This document shows, one piece after another, positions 1-8,600 of a DNA stretch of 64,000 nt. The notes beneath the pieces are model-generated. The model saw nothing but the letters and a program-made list of their open reading frames with translations. It was not told the DNA's origin and did no database searches. A program made the position numbers and the translations under genes. Origin of the DNA: Opitutales bacterium (GTDB taxonomy: Bacteria; Verrucomicrobiota; Verrucomicrobiia; Opitutales; Intestinicryptomonadaceae); contig SUVP01000001.1 of the NCBI GenBank assembly GCA_015061945.1, forward strand, positions 310,001 to 374,000, in the 5' to 3' direction. Numbering within the stretch: position 1 is the stretch's first letter; every line of letters starts with the position of its first letter.

Positions 1-472
1 GATGCACACCGATTGTAAGATTATATTTTTTTGCGTACTTTAACCACATCGGAATTTCACGATACTTTGCTTCGGTCTGCACTTGTTCGACTCCAATACG
101 TTTTGCGAAACTGCAAACATCTACAACTTGCTTTTCAAATTCCTTGCGGTCTTTCGGGCTTCGCATAATGCAACCATAGCTCTTAATTTGAACGCCAGTC
201 TTTTTCATCAAGTCTTGCAAAAAGGCGTGATGTTCATCAGTCATATTTGAATCGAGACGCACGTTCGGGAATTTTTTTGAAAGAAACTGTTGCGGATAAC
301 ATTCTGCAAATTTGATTCCAGCCTCCTGCAACATATAGAAACTTTCCTCGACTGTTTGATTTCTAAACGTGTATGTCTGCAACGATATTTTGCGTTCAGA
401 TGTTTTGGCAATCGCTTGAAATGACGAAAAAATCAGCGAAACAGTTAGTATGCACAAAAATATTTTTTTCAT
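1..472 (-). CDS. Secreted TIM-barrel (xylose isomerase-like/sugar epimerase family) protein, 3' end missing
   Basis: Partial gene: the ATG is at 472 and the frame stays open to the window edge, giving about 157 residues. It starts with a signal peptide (MKKIFLCILTVSLIF, probable cleavage after SFQAIA). The mature start ISLQTYTFR and the later EQVQTEAKY and TIGVH segments fit the AP-endonuclease-2/xylose isomerase-like TIM barrel, where Glu and His residues bind the metal. The gene at 45610-46440 is a full-length relative with the same order (MTVEAQP, then GLYNHPH). An AAGGA Shine-Dalgarno sits just before the ATG. Secreted members of this family often accompany 3-keto-glycoside or other sugar-modifying enzymes; the substrate cannot be read from the sequence. 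It is divergent from the IclR gene. Confidence 0.8.
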   Translation of the reverse strand, partial: MKKIFLCILTVSLIFSSFQAIAKTSERKISLQTYTFRNQTVEESFYMLQEAGIKFAECYPQQFLSKKFPNVRLDSNMTDEHHAFLQDLMKKTGVQIKSYGCIMRSPKDRKEFEKQVVDVCSFAKRIGVEQVQTEAKYREIPMWLKYAKKYNLTIGVH

Positions 473-554
473 AAAATTTTCCTTTCGTTTCTGAAAAATA
501 TCCAAAAATCACAAAAGCATTATGTCAACGCTTTTGCCGGAAAATCGCCATTGT

Positions 555-572
555 TTTTTCATATTTGAAAAA
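555..572. promoter_or_regulatory. Operator-like palindrome 1 upstream of iclR-type gene
   Basis: Perfect 7-bp inverted repeat TTTTTCA-TATT-TGAAAAA in the divergent intergenic region. A second, nearly identical palindrome lies 61 bp further on. Two matching palindromes at a divergent regulator promoter suggest binding sites for the adjacent IclR-type regulator. This is inference from position and symmetry only. Confidence 0.45.
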
Positions 573-615
573 CTTATGCCTTATATTTCAGTTTTTGCTC
601 GATTACACGCAAATA

Positions 616-633
616 TTTTCCATATTTGAAAAA
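616..633. promoter_or_regulatory. Operator-like palindrome 2 immediately upstream of iclR-type start
   Basis: TTTTCCA-TATT-TGAAAAA, one mismatch from perfect symmetry and the same core as the site at 555-572. It ends 4 bp before the chosen ATG at 637, so a bound protein would block transcription or translation initiation of the regulator. This argues for starting the gene at 637 and not at the in-frame TTG at 565, which lies inside palindrome 1. Confidence 0.45.
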
Positions 634-636
634 AAT

Positions 637-1428
637 ATGAAACGTAAATTCGCAAGCAAATACGAAATACCAAACCTAAAAAATGCCTTTTTAATACTCG
701 ATTATCTCAGGCGTACTGGTACGCAACATTCATTATCTGAAATCGCAAAAGGCGTGGCAATCCCTTGCACGACAACACTTCGCATACTTTCAACAATGTG
801 CGATTGCAATGCCGTAGAAAAAATCGGGAAGAAATATAAAATCGGGAAATTCATTTTTGATATTGCCGATTCAATGCGTACACGAAATAACTTGGGCGAG
901 AAAATATCGCCATTTCTCGTAAGGCTCACCGCACAAACAAAAGAGACATCGCACTTGTGTATTGCAAATCTCGATGGTGCGATTATTTTGCGTGAATGCT
1001 CAACGTGGCAATCGTTGCGTTCGATATCAACCGAAGGAAGTCAAATAAATCTCACTTGCTCAAGTGCTGGAAAAATTTTACTCGCCGACAAAATATCAAC
1101 CAACCCAAACTTTCTAAAAAATATAAAAATCACTACTCGTACGCCTAATAGTATAAAGACTAAAAGAAATCTACTAAGAGAATTAAATAAAGTTGTCGAA
1201 CAAGGTTGGGCTATTGATAACGAAGAATACGAACTTGGTGCGAAGTGCGTATCAGTACCAGTTAGAGACGACTCGAACATTCTAATTGGTGCGTTAGGAA
1301 TCACAGCTCCGAGCGTAAGAATGGGCGAATCGCAAATAAAAAAATTTGTACAAATTTTAAAAGAAACTGCCGACGATTTTTCAAAATCTAATAAGCGATT
1401 TTTAAACGCAATTTCAGCTCGCAAATAA
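637..1428 (+). CDS. IclR family transcriptional regulator
   Basis: 263 aa from the ATG at 637 (an in-frame TTG at 565 would add 24 residues, but that stretch contains an operator-like palindrome). The N-terminal winged helix-turn-helix (about residues 12-75) reads as LKNAFLILDYL, then HSLSEIAKGV, then TTTLRILSTM. It is followed by an effector-binding IclR domain with the typical blocks ISPFLVRLTAQTKETSHL, SSAGKILLA and GALGITAPSVRM. IclR proteins usually control sugar-acid or aromatic catabolic genes; here the nearest targets would be the divergent TIM-barrel gene and itself. It is convergent with the AraC gene, with only 4 bp between stops. Confidence 0.9.
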   Translation: MKRKFASKYEIPNLKNAFLILDYLRRTGTQHSLSEIAKGVAIPCTTTLRILSTMCDCNAVEKIGKKYKIGKFIFDIADSMRTRNNLGEKISPFLVRLTAQTKETSHLCIANLDGAIILRECSTWQSLRSISTEGSQINLTCSSAGKILLADKISTNPNFLKNIKITTRTPNSIKTKRNLLRELNKVVEQGWAIDNEEYELGAKCVSVPVRDDSNILIGALGITAPSVRMGESQIKKFVQILKETADDFSKSNKRFLNAISARK

Positions 1429-1432
1429 TAAA

Positions 1433-2365
1433 CTACATCTCGCGCGAAGTGCGATTGATGTATTGCGTTGGTGTGATTTGCATCACTCTGAAAAATGCTT
1501 TGTCGAATGAATGCGACGATGCAAACCCGCACATTTTTGCGATTTCACCTATACTCTTTTTATTTTCGGCAAGCATAGTTCGCGCCTTGTCGAGCTTCAA
1601 CTTTGCGATATATTCAGCGCAGGTTGTTCCATATAATTTTTGGAATTCTGCATTTAAAATCGCCAATGAAATATCGAGTTCTTTTGCGACTAATTTTGCA
1701 GATTTAAAAATCAATTTCGATGTTGGTATCTCCAAAATCTGTTGCGACAAACTCTCTTTTTTCTTTCCCAATTTGCCTACTTCGGAATTCACGCAATAGA
1801 CAAGCAAGTCGGCTAAATGTTCAAGATGAGAATATGCTGGTGTTGGAGAGCTAATTTCTTCGAGATATTTTTGTGCCAAGAATGCCACTTCATCTGTGCG
1901 CGATGAATTTTCAACAGCATAGCGACAATCGCAAACTGACAATTTTGCTGGTAAATGAAAGAATACCATATTCCATTTTTTTGAGACGCTCAATATGTAT
2001 TCAGATTTTGATGACGCATAAAAAAGTGTCCCTTTAGAAAGCTTAAAAGTTTTATTGTCGATTTTTAGCGTCGCCGAACCGCCTGTTGTAAACGATACAA
2101 AGTTGAAATTTTCTTTTGCACGTTGCGTATAAAAGCCCGACGCATGCTCTGTTATTGCCGAATGCCTAATGCCCCTTGCTCCTAACGCATCAAAGGCGAG
2201 CGATTTTGGCGATGTGATTTTTGCACCTTTGCCCTTCCCTATATATTTTTGCGGAACTGTCGGTTTTATGAGCGAAAACTCTTTGCTATCATTTGGCCAA
2301 AACTGGAGCGATGTATCGGTTTTACGTTCCCACAAATATTTTTGTTTTTGCGTCGATTTTTTCAT
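1433..2365 (-). CDS. AraC family transcriptional regulator
   Basis: 310 aa. The C-terminal third (about residues 205-305) is the AraC double helix-turn-helix: LVAKELDISLAILNAEFQKL, then KLDKARTMLAENKKSIGEIA, then MCGFASSHSFDKAFFRVM and the closing PTQYI. The N-terminal part is a beta-rich cupin-like sensor (FVSFTTGGSATLKID, KLSKGTLFYASSKSEYIL), as in regulators answering sugars. It sits directly downstream of the GH101/DUF5696-like gene, whose upstream region carries two direct 10-bp repeats (4302-4330) of the kind AraC proteins bind. A related sequence, GTATCCGAAAA, abuts this gene's own start codon at 2366-2376. Confidence 0.9.
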   Translation of the reverse strand: MKKSTQKQKYLWERKTDTSLQFWPNDSKEFSLIKPTVPQKYIGKGKGAKITSPKSLAFDALGARGIRHSAITEHASGFYTQRAKENFNFVSFTTGGSATLKIDNKTFKLSKGTLFYASSKSEYILSVSKKWNMVFFHLPAKLSVCDCRYAVENSSRTDEVAFLAQKYLEEISSPTPAYSHLEHLADLLVYCVNSEVGKLGKKKESLSQQILEIPTSKLIFKSAKLVAKELDISLAILNAEFQKLYGTTCAEYIAKLKLDKARTMLAENKKSIGEIAKMCGFASSHSFDKAFFRVMQITPTQYINRTSREM

Positions 2366-2376
2366 GTATCCGAAAA
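2366..2376 (+). promoter_or_regulatory. Possible AraC half-site next to the araC-type start codon
   Basis: GTATCCGAAAA, one base different from the GTATCCAAAA repeats (minus-strand reading) before the gene at 2455-4260. The match and the position directly upstream of the regulator suggest autoregulation. It is a single short site, so support is weak. Confidence 0.25.
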
Positions 2377-2421
2377 TAACAAATGTAGCCCAAATTTAGC
2401 AAAAAAAATTTACAAAAAAAA

Positions 2422-2441
2422 TGCGGACCTTTAAGTCCGCA
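2422..2441 (-). terminator. Rho-independent terminator of the GH101/DUF5696-like gene
   Basis: Perfect 7-bp stem TGCGGAC/GTCCGCA with a 6-nt loop, followed on the minus strand by a run of eight T. It lies 14 bp after the stop of the gene at 2455-4260 and before the AraC gene. Confidence 0.85.
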
Positions 2442-2454
2442 CAAAAACTATTTC

Positions 2455-4260
2455 TTAATTTTTCTTTGGAGAAAATAGTTTGTATGAAAGCGATGCTATT
2501 TCTACGTTTTCGTATACAAAGGGCGTCTTGCGATAGTTTGAAATAGTTTTGCTTCCGTCTTCGTATGAAGTCATAAAGACATCTTTTGCGATTTCGCAGT
2601 GATCGGTCATTAACAATTTTTGGAGATGGCGTACTGGCACAAATTCGTCCCATGCTCGTTTGATTCTTGGAACATCGGCAAATTTGTATGTGTAGAAAAT
2701 CGGACGTCCACCAAATTCGACAATCTTCAATGATATGTATGGGTCGACAATTCCGTCGCCCTCCATCCAACGTGGATCTCCACTTTTTTCGATTTTATAC
2801 ATACATTTTCCACGAGTGTGATTTTGCGTTGCTCTATCCGATGTGTACAAAATAATTCCGTGGTAAACTAACTCCCAAATTGGAAATACACCAGCAACAA
2901 GCTTGTTATGTTTACCATCGCGAATGAGCTTTATGTCGCGACTAACATAGTTGATGTAATCGAGATTTCCAGCGACGTGGTCGAAACCACCTTCAGATGA
3001 TGCTCCACCAAACAATTCTTTCGACATCGCCAAAATTTTGTTTTGGTATTCTGCCATAATTTCAGGCGTTGCAAAGTGTTTTGGATCGGCACAATAGTTC
3101 GGATATGTAGCTGAATAAACGTCGATATAGTGCGGACCTTTTGCCCCCAACGCGCGCATTTGCTTGAGTTCTTCTGGGACATAAGCATTCCACGATGCGT
3201 GTTGACAAACAAGGAAGCATTGTCCGCCAGCCCAAACCCCGCCTTTAACAAGTGAGCCGTCTTTATTTTTTCCGATGAAATCGGGCGACCACATTGGCGA
3301 GACTTCGTATGCGTCGGTATTGGTTGCGTGAAGTGTAAATTGATACCCCAAGTCTTGAGTTTTTTGGATTAGTCTACGCAAACCATCTTCGCCACCGATT
3401 GCATTTTCTACTGGGAAGTGCGATGGCGTTCTGCCGTCGTACCCGCCGTAGTTCCAACCAGCCGATACGATAGTTGCTTTATCAACTCCGCTATCTTTAA
3501 TCGCCTTTACAAATTCCTCAGCGACGCCAAATGGGAAGTGTACAACTAAAGGTTGCTCTGTTTCTTTTGTGTATCGGATTGGAATATCTGGAATTGGCTT
3601 TGCAGCGTGAGTTTGTATTCGCACAACAATAGAATCGCAAAGATATTCAAGCTCTGGATATTTTTTTATACGCTCTTTAATTGGCTGAACTTCGCCTCGC
3701 TCAAGTTGATACTTTTGATATGCCCTTGCTACACTAGCGTATGTAGCATCTTTGCCTTTGAGCGTATTGAACTCGACAACGATGTCATCGTACAAGTCAA
3801 AATTTTTTCTAATCTTATCAATTCTAAAACGAGGGAATACCTTGTATGTTCCCTTGCTTGATATTACGCAAAAATCGTAAAAAAATCGGAGTGATTTTAC
3901 ATGTGCGTAAAACATTTTCTTATCTGTTTTAACTGCGTAAATCGGGATATAACTTTTATTAGGGGTAAAAACACCATGCGATTTATCGAAGTGTCCGTAA
4001 AGACCACGTCCGTACGTCCACCAGCCTTCAGTCCCAACTGGTACAATTGCGTCAGAGTGAATAATATCGATATGCAAAACGTCATCGCCTATCGACTCTT
4101 TCTTGATAACAATGCGTTCCTTGTCATCGCTGATTTTTTCGAGCTGAACGAGTTTTGTTTCAGTCTTTTTATTTTTATATGTAATGTTGAGTCTTGCTGT
4201 ACCTGCGAAAATAGCAGACGCAAAACACACTAATATTGTAGATAACAAAATTTTTTTCAT
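2455..4260 (-). CDS. Secreted GH101/DUF5696-like TIM-barrel glycosidase
   Basis: 601 aa with a clear signal peptide (cleavage near AIFAG). The first ~200 residues are a beta-sandwich-like region ending in a segment typical of DUF5696 proteins (DLYDDIVVEFNTLKGKDATY, then SVARAYQKY). A TIM barrel follows from about residue 225: SAGWNYGGYDGRTPSHFP, GYQFTLHATNTDAYE, GPHYIDVYSATYPNYC, GASSEGGFDHVAG. The Asp in HYIDVYS and the Glu in SSEGGFDH are at places where GH101/GH129-type enzymes keep nucleophile and acid/base, so a retaining glycosidase is likely. The linkage cleaved is unknown. It follows the FAD oxidoreductase gene and has its own upstream repeat elements. Confidence 0.6.
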   Translation of the reverse strand: MKKILLSTILVCFASAIFAGTARLNITYKNKKTETKLVQLEKISDDKERIVIKKESIGDDVLHIDIIHSDAIVPVGTEGWWTYGRGLYGHFDKSHGVFTPNKSYIPIYAVKTDKKMFYAHVKSLRFFYDFCVISSKGTYKVFPRFRIDKIRKNFDLYDDIVVEFNTLKGKDATYASVARAYQKYQLERGEVQPIKERIKKYPELEYLCDSIVVRIQTHAAKPIPDIPIRYTKETEQPLVVHFPFGVAEEFVKAIKDSGVDKATIVSAGWNYGGYDGRTPSHFPVENAIGGEDGLRRLIQKTQDLGYQFTLHATNTDAYEVSPMWSPDFIGKNKDGSLVKGGVWAGGQCFLVCQHASWNAYVPEELKQMRALGAKGPHYIDVYSATYPNYCADPKHFATPEIMAEYQNKILAMSKELFGGASSEGGFDHVAGNLDYINYVSRDIKLIRDGKHNKLVAGVFPIWELVYHGIILYTSDRATQNHTRGKCMYKIEKSGDPRWMEGDGIVDPYISLKIVEFGGRPIFYTYKFADVPRIKRAWDEFVPVRHLQKLLMTDHCEIAKDVFMTSYEDGSKTISNYRKTPFVYENVEIASLSYKLFSPKKN

Positions 4261-4271
4261 TATGCCATTCT

Positions 4272-4293
4272 AACATTTTTCGCCAAAAATGTT
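4272..4293 (-). promoter_or_regulatory. Leader hairpin just before the GH101-like gene
   Basis: Perfect 9-bp stem AACATTTTT/AAAAATGTT with a 4-nt loop, ending 11 nt before the ATG at 4260. There is no T-run on the minus strand, so it is not a normal terminator. It may be a 5' UTR stability or translation-control hairpin. Confidence 0.35.
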
Positions 4294-4301
4294 TACCTTA
4301 T

Positions 4302-4330
4302 TTTTGGATACATTTTTTAATTTTGGATAC
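4302..4330 (-). promoter_or_regulatory. Tandem direct repeats, candidate AraC-type binding site
   Basis: TTTTGGATAC occurs at 4302-4311 and again at 4321-4330, 19 bp apart in the same orientation. Direct half-sites about two helical turns apart upstream of a target gene are the usual arrangement for AraC-family activators, and an AraC gene follows this transcription unit. Confidence 0.45.
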
Positions 4331-4344
4331 TTTGCCAAAATCCA

Positions 4345-7300
4345 CTATCTGAATTTTTCCGACAATGGATTTGCTACTACCCCTGATTTTTCCTTTGCGA
4401 CACTTTGCCACTTTAAAGCATCAAACGAAAAATCTTGCTTGTAAATATCGCATAATTCTTGATGTGCAAATGCTCTGAAGTTAGCTTGGTAATCGCCTAA
4501 ATAATGGACTAAAACACTTGCACCTTTTGGCGAACCACAACGTGCCGACGCACTTGCGACAAGCATTTCCAAAAGTCCTGTATTCATATTAAAGCGACCC
4601 TCTGAATACTTGCGTGTGGAATTGCACGCAATATTTGAATCGTCAAGCAGACGTTCAAAACCTTTTGCAAATTTTATAGATGGTCGACGTTCTGCATAAA
4701 AACACAAATTCACAATTCGGTTATGATTTGGCAGAAGTACCAAGTCGATTCTATTTGCAGTGTAAACATTGTCTTTCGAGCGTACCAATTTTCCGCCAGA
4801 TGTTGTTTTGCTCAAAATTTCAGCAACAACTTTATCAGATTTTTCTGAACCCGACATCGCCAAAAATGCCAACGCCCTATTGATATTCCAGTATGGCGAT
4901 TTCAAATTTCCTCGCCAATACAACTCAAGATAATCTGCCGATTGTGGCTCTTTTTCCTCTTGTGATAAGTTATTTTTTAGTTCACGAAGAATTACTTTTT
5001 CGCCTGAATTATCGCCGAACCAAGAGAGTGCGTACGCTGTTTGCAATGTGCGAACTTTTTTGAACGACTCTCTGAGCATCGGTAAAATTTCGGCTTTTGG
5101 TTTTAAGCACGCCCAAATGAGAACGTCAGAATCGCCTCGTGCAAGACGCTCGATAATTTCAGTTGTCGCAAGGTTTGTTCGTTTCAAATAATCGTCAGTA
5201 TAATAACCTAACTTCGTCGATTCTTCGACAATTTTTGAGACATCAAAGTCGGCGAGATTACCACCACATTTCGCAAAGTCTGACGCAATTCTACCTTCCA
5301 CCTCTCCCAACGTTGCGACATCGCCCGACATTCTTGTGAATTGCAAGACATCGTGCGAAACCGAAATAGAGCGTCCGCCAAAGAGAAGTCCGTTCAGATT
5401 TTTTGGCACGACGCAACCGAACGGAATGTTCACTGCATAGTAGTGTGGAAAGTGCGGAAGCATCATTGCAGTGCGTGCAAACTTACTCATTGGCACACTG
5501 TGTGGGTCGTAATCGCTGAATGCTTGTGCGATAATATCTGCACTGGGTTTACCCTCGAGTGCTTCAGCCAACTCCAACGTTTTCACACCGAGTGGACGAC
5601 GAGTATCACGTGGCGTCAACTGCGGATATGAATCGTAATACGACGATTGATAATGTGCTAAAATCATCGCACGCTGAAAATCTGTAATCTTTGTGATGTC
5701 TACAATCCCGAAGTCTTTTGATATCAACCTGCGTTCAGCTGTCTTTGCTGATATTGATTGTATTTCCCATTTGCTGAAATTTATAGAAATACCCGAACGA
5801 TTCTCTCCTTGTGCGAATGGCACACCTGCAAAGGCGGAAAGGTCGGCATCGCCAGTGCAATCGATGGCGACTTTAGATTCGACAAAATATAATTTTGAAT
5901 CTTTTGTAAAATATGCCCCGACAAGTTTACCGTTTTCAACCGACGCACCACATAAGATTGCACCTGTGATTATCTTTGATTTCTCGAGTAATTTTAAATT
6001 TATTACAGAATAAATTGTGCCACCCGATACACCTATCGCATTTGTTTTTTTCGATTGTGCAGTAGATTCTATTATGAGTGGATGCGTTTTAACATTGCAA
6101 TAATAACCGATTACCCCTCCGTTGACTTTTGTCCCGCCATAGTCGTGGAAACACTCTACCCCAAGTGCATTTGCTCCACGTTCTGTTGCCGACTTTAATG
6201 CGAACACACCAGCCGAACCCACACCTGCGACCAAAACATCGCAAGCGATTTTTTCAGCTTTCACATTCGATAAATCAAACCTATAAAATGGCGTCGCAAA
6301 GCCGTCTTCGACAATTCTCTCTCCAAATTTTTGTGCGAGAGCTTCGCCATTTGCCGACACAAATTTTATCGATTCTCTCGCCTTACCCGATTCCAACGCT
6401 TTCCCAAATTTCACGCTTTTTGTGTACAATTTGAAAACATCATCGCACGAGTTTATCTCTGCAGGATTCTCAAAAACGAAGTAATTTTTTATATCAACTT
6501 TTTTCAGTTCGCCATTTACAAAATACAAACACTCACGTGCAAATGCCGTTCTAAAAATATTGTGCAACCCCTTTGGCAGAGATTTTTTATTTTCTAAAAT
6601 TTCGGTAGCACACAAGCGTGCAGACCTTTCAATAGCCGAAAAATCCGACGATTTGCAAGGTACTTCAAAAGTCAAATACGCACAATCTTCTCGAGTTTTT
6701 GCGAAAGCAAATTTTGCATTTATTTTTTTTGAATTTAAATTTATCGCAAAATTTTCAGGACATTTTTTTGCATTCCAAAACCGCAATGTAAAAGTCGATT
6801 TTACAATTTCAAAATTCGATTTAGTGATGTTGCGTGTGAAAATATTTACATTCCCGCAATCTACAAACGACGCACATTTGACAGCAATCGCACCTTGTTT
6901 TGTGGCGATTGCAACGCCCGACACTGCGTTGTTATCGTCTTTAAACACACCGAAAACATCAGCCATAAAAAGAACATCAACACCGTTCATCACAAGCGAA
7001 CGCGACAAACTTTTATTTATACTACCTCCCAAAAATACGACCTTATCGCCGAGTTCAGAGTTGCATTCGCCTGTGAGATTTTTATTGTCGATATCAAGTT
7101 TTTCGTCATCGGGGAAAAAGATTTTTTTCATATCATCGCCCCAATTTTCAAAACCATTTTTGTCGAGCGAAAGATTGAATCGCTCGACCATTTCCCAGCC
7201 GACAGATGTGCGACGATCAACAAGCAACACACGCAATCCCTTTTGCGAAGCCGAAAGTGCCATAAACGCACCTGCGAGACCTGTCGAGTTTATAACGACA

Positions 7301-7434
7301 TCATACCCACGTTCAGCGTCGAGAGAAAATAATCTCGATGTTTCTTTTTTTACATCGGCGTATGTGAAATTTTGGCTCAACATCAATCCTCCGAACGCCA
7401 ATATGCTATCACTTATAAACTCACGTCTTTTCAT
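4345..7434 (-). CDS. Secreted FAD-dependent oxidoreductase with two FAD-type domains
   Basis: 1029 aa from the ATG at 7434. A 9-residue longer start at 7461 is unlikely because it would lie inside the terminator of the upstream gene. The N-terminus MKRREFISDSILAFGG resembles a Tat signal. The first Rossmann unit (VVINSTGLAGAFMAL) lacks the first glycine of GxGxxG, while the second, near residue 395 (VLVAGVGSAGVFALKSATE), is intact and is followed by DYGGTKVNGG as in PF12831-type oxidoreductases. The last ~300 residues look alpha-helical and HEAT-like. In Verrucomicrobiota and Planctomycetota such proteins sit in glycan loci; the substrate is unknown. No obvious terminator separates it from the GH101-like gene 84 bp downstream. 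Confidence 0.75.
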   Translation of the reverse strand: MKRREFISDSILAFGGLMLSQNFTYADVKKETSRLFSLDAERGYDVVINSTGLAGAFMALSASQKGLRVLLVDRRTSVGWEMVERFNLSLDKNGFENWGDDMKKIFFPDDEKLDIDNKNLTGECNSELGDKVVFLGGSINKSLSRSLVMNGVDVLFMADVFGVFKDDNNAVSGVAIATKQGAIAVKCASFVDCGNVNIFTRNITKSNFEIVKSTFTLRFWNAKKCPENFAINLNSKKINAKFAFAKTREDCAYLTFEVPCKSSDFSAIERSARLCATEILENKKSLPKGLHNIFRTAFARECLYFVNGELKKVDIKNYFVFENPAEINSCDDVFKLYTKSVKFGKALESGKARESIKFVSANGEALAQKFGERIVEDGFATPFYRFDLSNVKAEKIACDVLVAGVGSAGVFALKSATERGANALGVECFHDYGGTKVNGGVIGYYCNVKTHPLIIESTAQSKKTNAIGVSGGTIYSVINLKLLEKSKIITGAILCGASVENGKLVGAYFTKDSKLYFVESKVAIDCTGDADLSAFAGVPFAQGENRSGISINFSKWEIQSISAKTAERRLISKDFGIVDITKITDFQRAMILAHYQSSYYDSYPQLTPRDTRRPLGVKTLELAEALEGKPSADIIAQAFSDYDPHSVPMSKFARTAMMLPHFPHYYAVNIPFGCVVPKNLNGLLFGGRSISVSHDVLQFTRMSGDVATLGEVEGRIASDFAKCGGNLADFDVSKIVEESTKLGYYTDDYLKRTNLATTEIIERLARGDSDVLIWACLKPKAEILPMLRESFKKVRTLQTAYALSWFGDNSGEKVILRELKNNLSQEEKEPQSADYLELYWRGNLKSPYWNINRALAFLAMSGSEKSDKVVAEILSKTTSGGKLVRSKDNVYTANRIDLVLLPNHNRIVNLCFYAERRPSIKFAKGFERLLDDSNIACNSTRKYSEGRFNMNTGLLEMLVASASARCGSPKGASVLVHYLGDYQANFRAFAHQELCDIYKQDFSFDALKWQSVAKEKSGVVANPLSEKFR

Positions 7435-7451
7435 TTTCTTTGTCCGATTAA

Positions 7452-7483
7452 AAACGCACAAACCTTAATTAGTCTGTGCGTTT
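7452..7483 (-). terminator. Terminator of the GH43/130-like gene
   Basis: 9-bp stem AAACGCACA/TGTGCGTTT, 14-nt loop, followed by TTTTT-rich sequence on the minus strand, 10 bp after the stop at 7494. Confidence 0.75.
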
Positions 7484-7493
7484 GTTAATTAAA

Positions 7494-8486
7494 TTAGAAT
7501 CCTAAATCTTTGCCATAATACGTTGCAACACCAATGCGTTCGAGCCCCAACTTGTGAATTCTTCCGTTGTACCACATAATCCATTTTTCGCCGTCAAAGA
7601 TTACATACGGCTTGTAAGTTGCCGAAGCATCCCATGAATCTGGTTGCGAGAAGTCAGGTTGAACGATAGGATTACCCGAGAAGCGTTCCCAATTTGTGAT
7701 ACCGTCTTTTGAGCGAGCCATACAGATGCGTGCTGTGTGAATATCTTCAAAGCCGATGTAGAACATCAAGTAGTCATTCTCACGTTTGATAACTTGGCAT
7801 GCAGTTACACGATCTTGTTCCCACTTATATTTTTTATCTGGAACACAAACCGGATTTCCACTGTATTTTGTCCAGTTGATACCATCTTTACTTGTCGCAT
7901 AGCCGATTGCATTTGGCTCGTATGTTTCGCCACCTGAATACCACATCTTAAAGATTTTTTCCTGCTCGTCCCAAATGACGTGTGGGCACATAAGCGAGAG
8001 ACCTTCCCATTTTTCAGTTGATTCCATAATGAAAGTGTTATGACGAGTCCAGTTGACACCATCTTTACTTTTCGCATAACCAATTCGCGATCTCGATGGC
8101 TTTGTTCCAGTTTGACCAGTGTACCACATGTGATAATAGCCGTCCTTAAATATCACACCAGGGCGATTGATACGATATTCCCAGTTAGATTTGTCGCTTT
8201 GGGGCTTAAAAACGAGCTTTGGGAGAGTCCACTCATAGCCGTCTTTACTGTAATGAACAGCGATACCACGTTCTGGTCGCCACGACGAGAACATAGTGTA
8301 GCCCTTGTCTGTTTTCAAAACAGAGATGTCGAAAATCGTACCTAAATTACCTCCACCCAAGACTGGATTTTTTTCGTACTTTACCCACTTGCCACTTGGC
8401 TTGTCGCAAGTTGCACAACACGCTACGAGCATCGTGCTTGCAACAAACAAAGTTAACCCCAATATAGATAGTTTCTTTATTTTCAT
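7494..8486 (-). CDS. Lipoprotein glycosidase-like beta-propeller (GH43/GH130-like)
   Basis: 330 aa from the ATG at 8486; the longer frame up to 8561 runs into the upstream terminator. Signal peptide with lipobox (ASTMLVAC) indicates a lipid-anchored envelope protein. The mature part has repeated propeller blades with SKDGxxW motifs: HYSKDGYEWT, YAKSKDGVNWT, YATSKDGINWT, MARSKDG. Conserved GYYHMWYTGQTG and KPYVIFDGEKWIMWYNGR stretches are also present. This is the five-bladed propeller of GH32/43/62/117/130 and related proteins. The catalytic acids cannot be assigned with certainty, so exact family and activity are open. It is a separate transcription unit between the GH106-like pair and the FAD gene, with terminators on both sides. 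Confidence 0.7.
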   Translation of the reverse strand: MKIKKLSILGLTLFVASTMLVACCATCDKPSGKWVKYEKNPVLGGGNLGTIFDISVLKTDKGYTMFSSWRPERGIAVHYSKDGYEWTLPKLVFKPQSDKSNWEYRINRPGVIFKDGYYHMWYTGQTGTKPSRSRIGYAKSKDGVNWTRHNTFIMESTEKWEGLSLMCPHVIWDEQEKIFKMWYSGGETYEPNAIGYATSKDGINWTKYSGNPVCVPDKKYKWEQDRVTACQVIKRENDYLMFYIGFEDIHTARICMARSKDGITNWERFSGNPIVQPDFSQPDSWDASATYKPYVIFDGEKWIMWYNGRIHKLGLERIGVATYYGKDLGF

Positions 8487-8552
8487 AATAAGTGCTTTCT
8501 TTTTTAAGTTTAAGGAATAAGAGTAAAAAATCCCCCGTATAAAGTCCACAAA

Positions 8553-8583
8553 AAAAGGCAAAAGAATTACTCTTTCGCCTTTT
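8553..8583 (-). terminator. Terminator after the tandem GH106-like genes
   Basis: Stem AAAAGGC/GCCTTTT extended by an inner AAAGA/TCTTT helix, with a T-run on the minus strand. It lies 18 bp after the stop at 8601. Confidence 0.75.
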
Positions 8584-8600
8584 GAAAATTCAATTTGATT

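Noticed and set aside
7435-7461. Longer start for the FAD oxidoreductase
   Set aside because: The extra codons lie in the terminator hairpin of the upstream gene; a Tat-like signal begins at 7434.
6560-7468. 302-codon open frame on the plus strand
   Set aside because: Antisense to the FAD oxidoreductase gene, with no recognisable motifs; a by-product of that gene's codon use.
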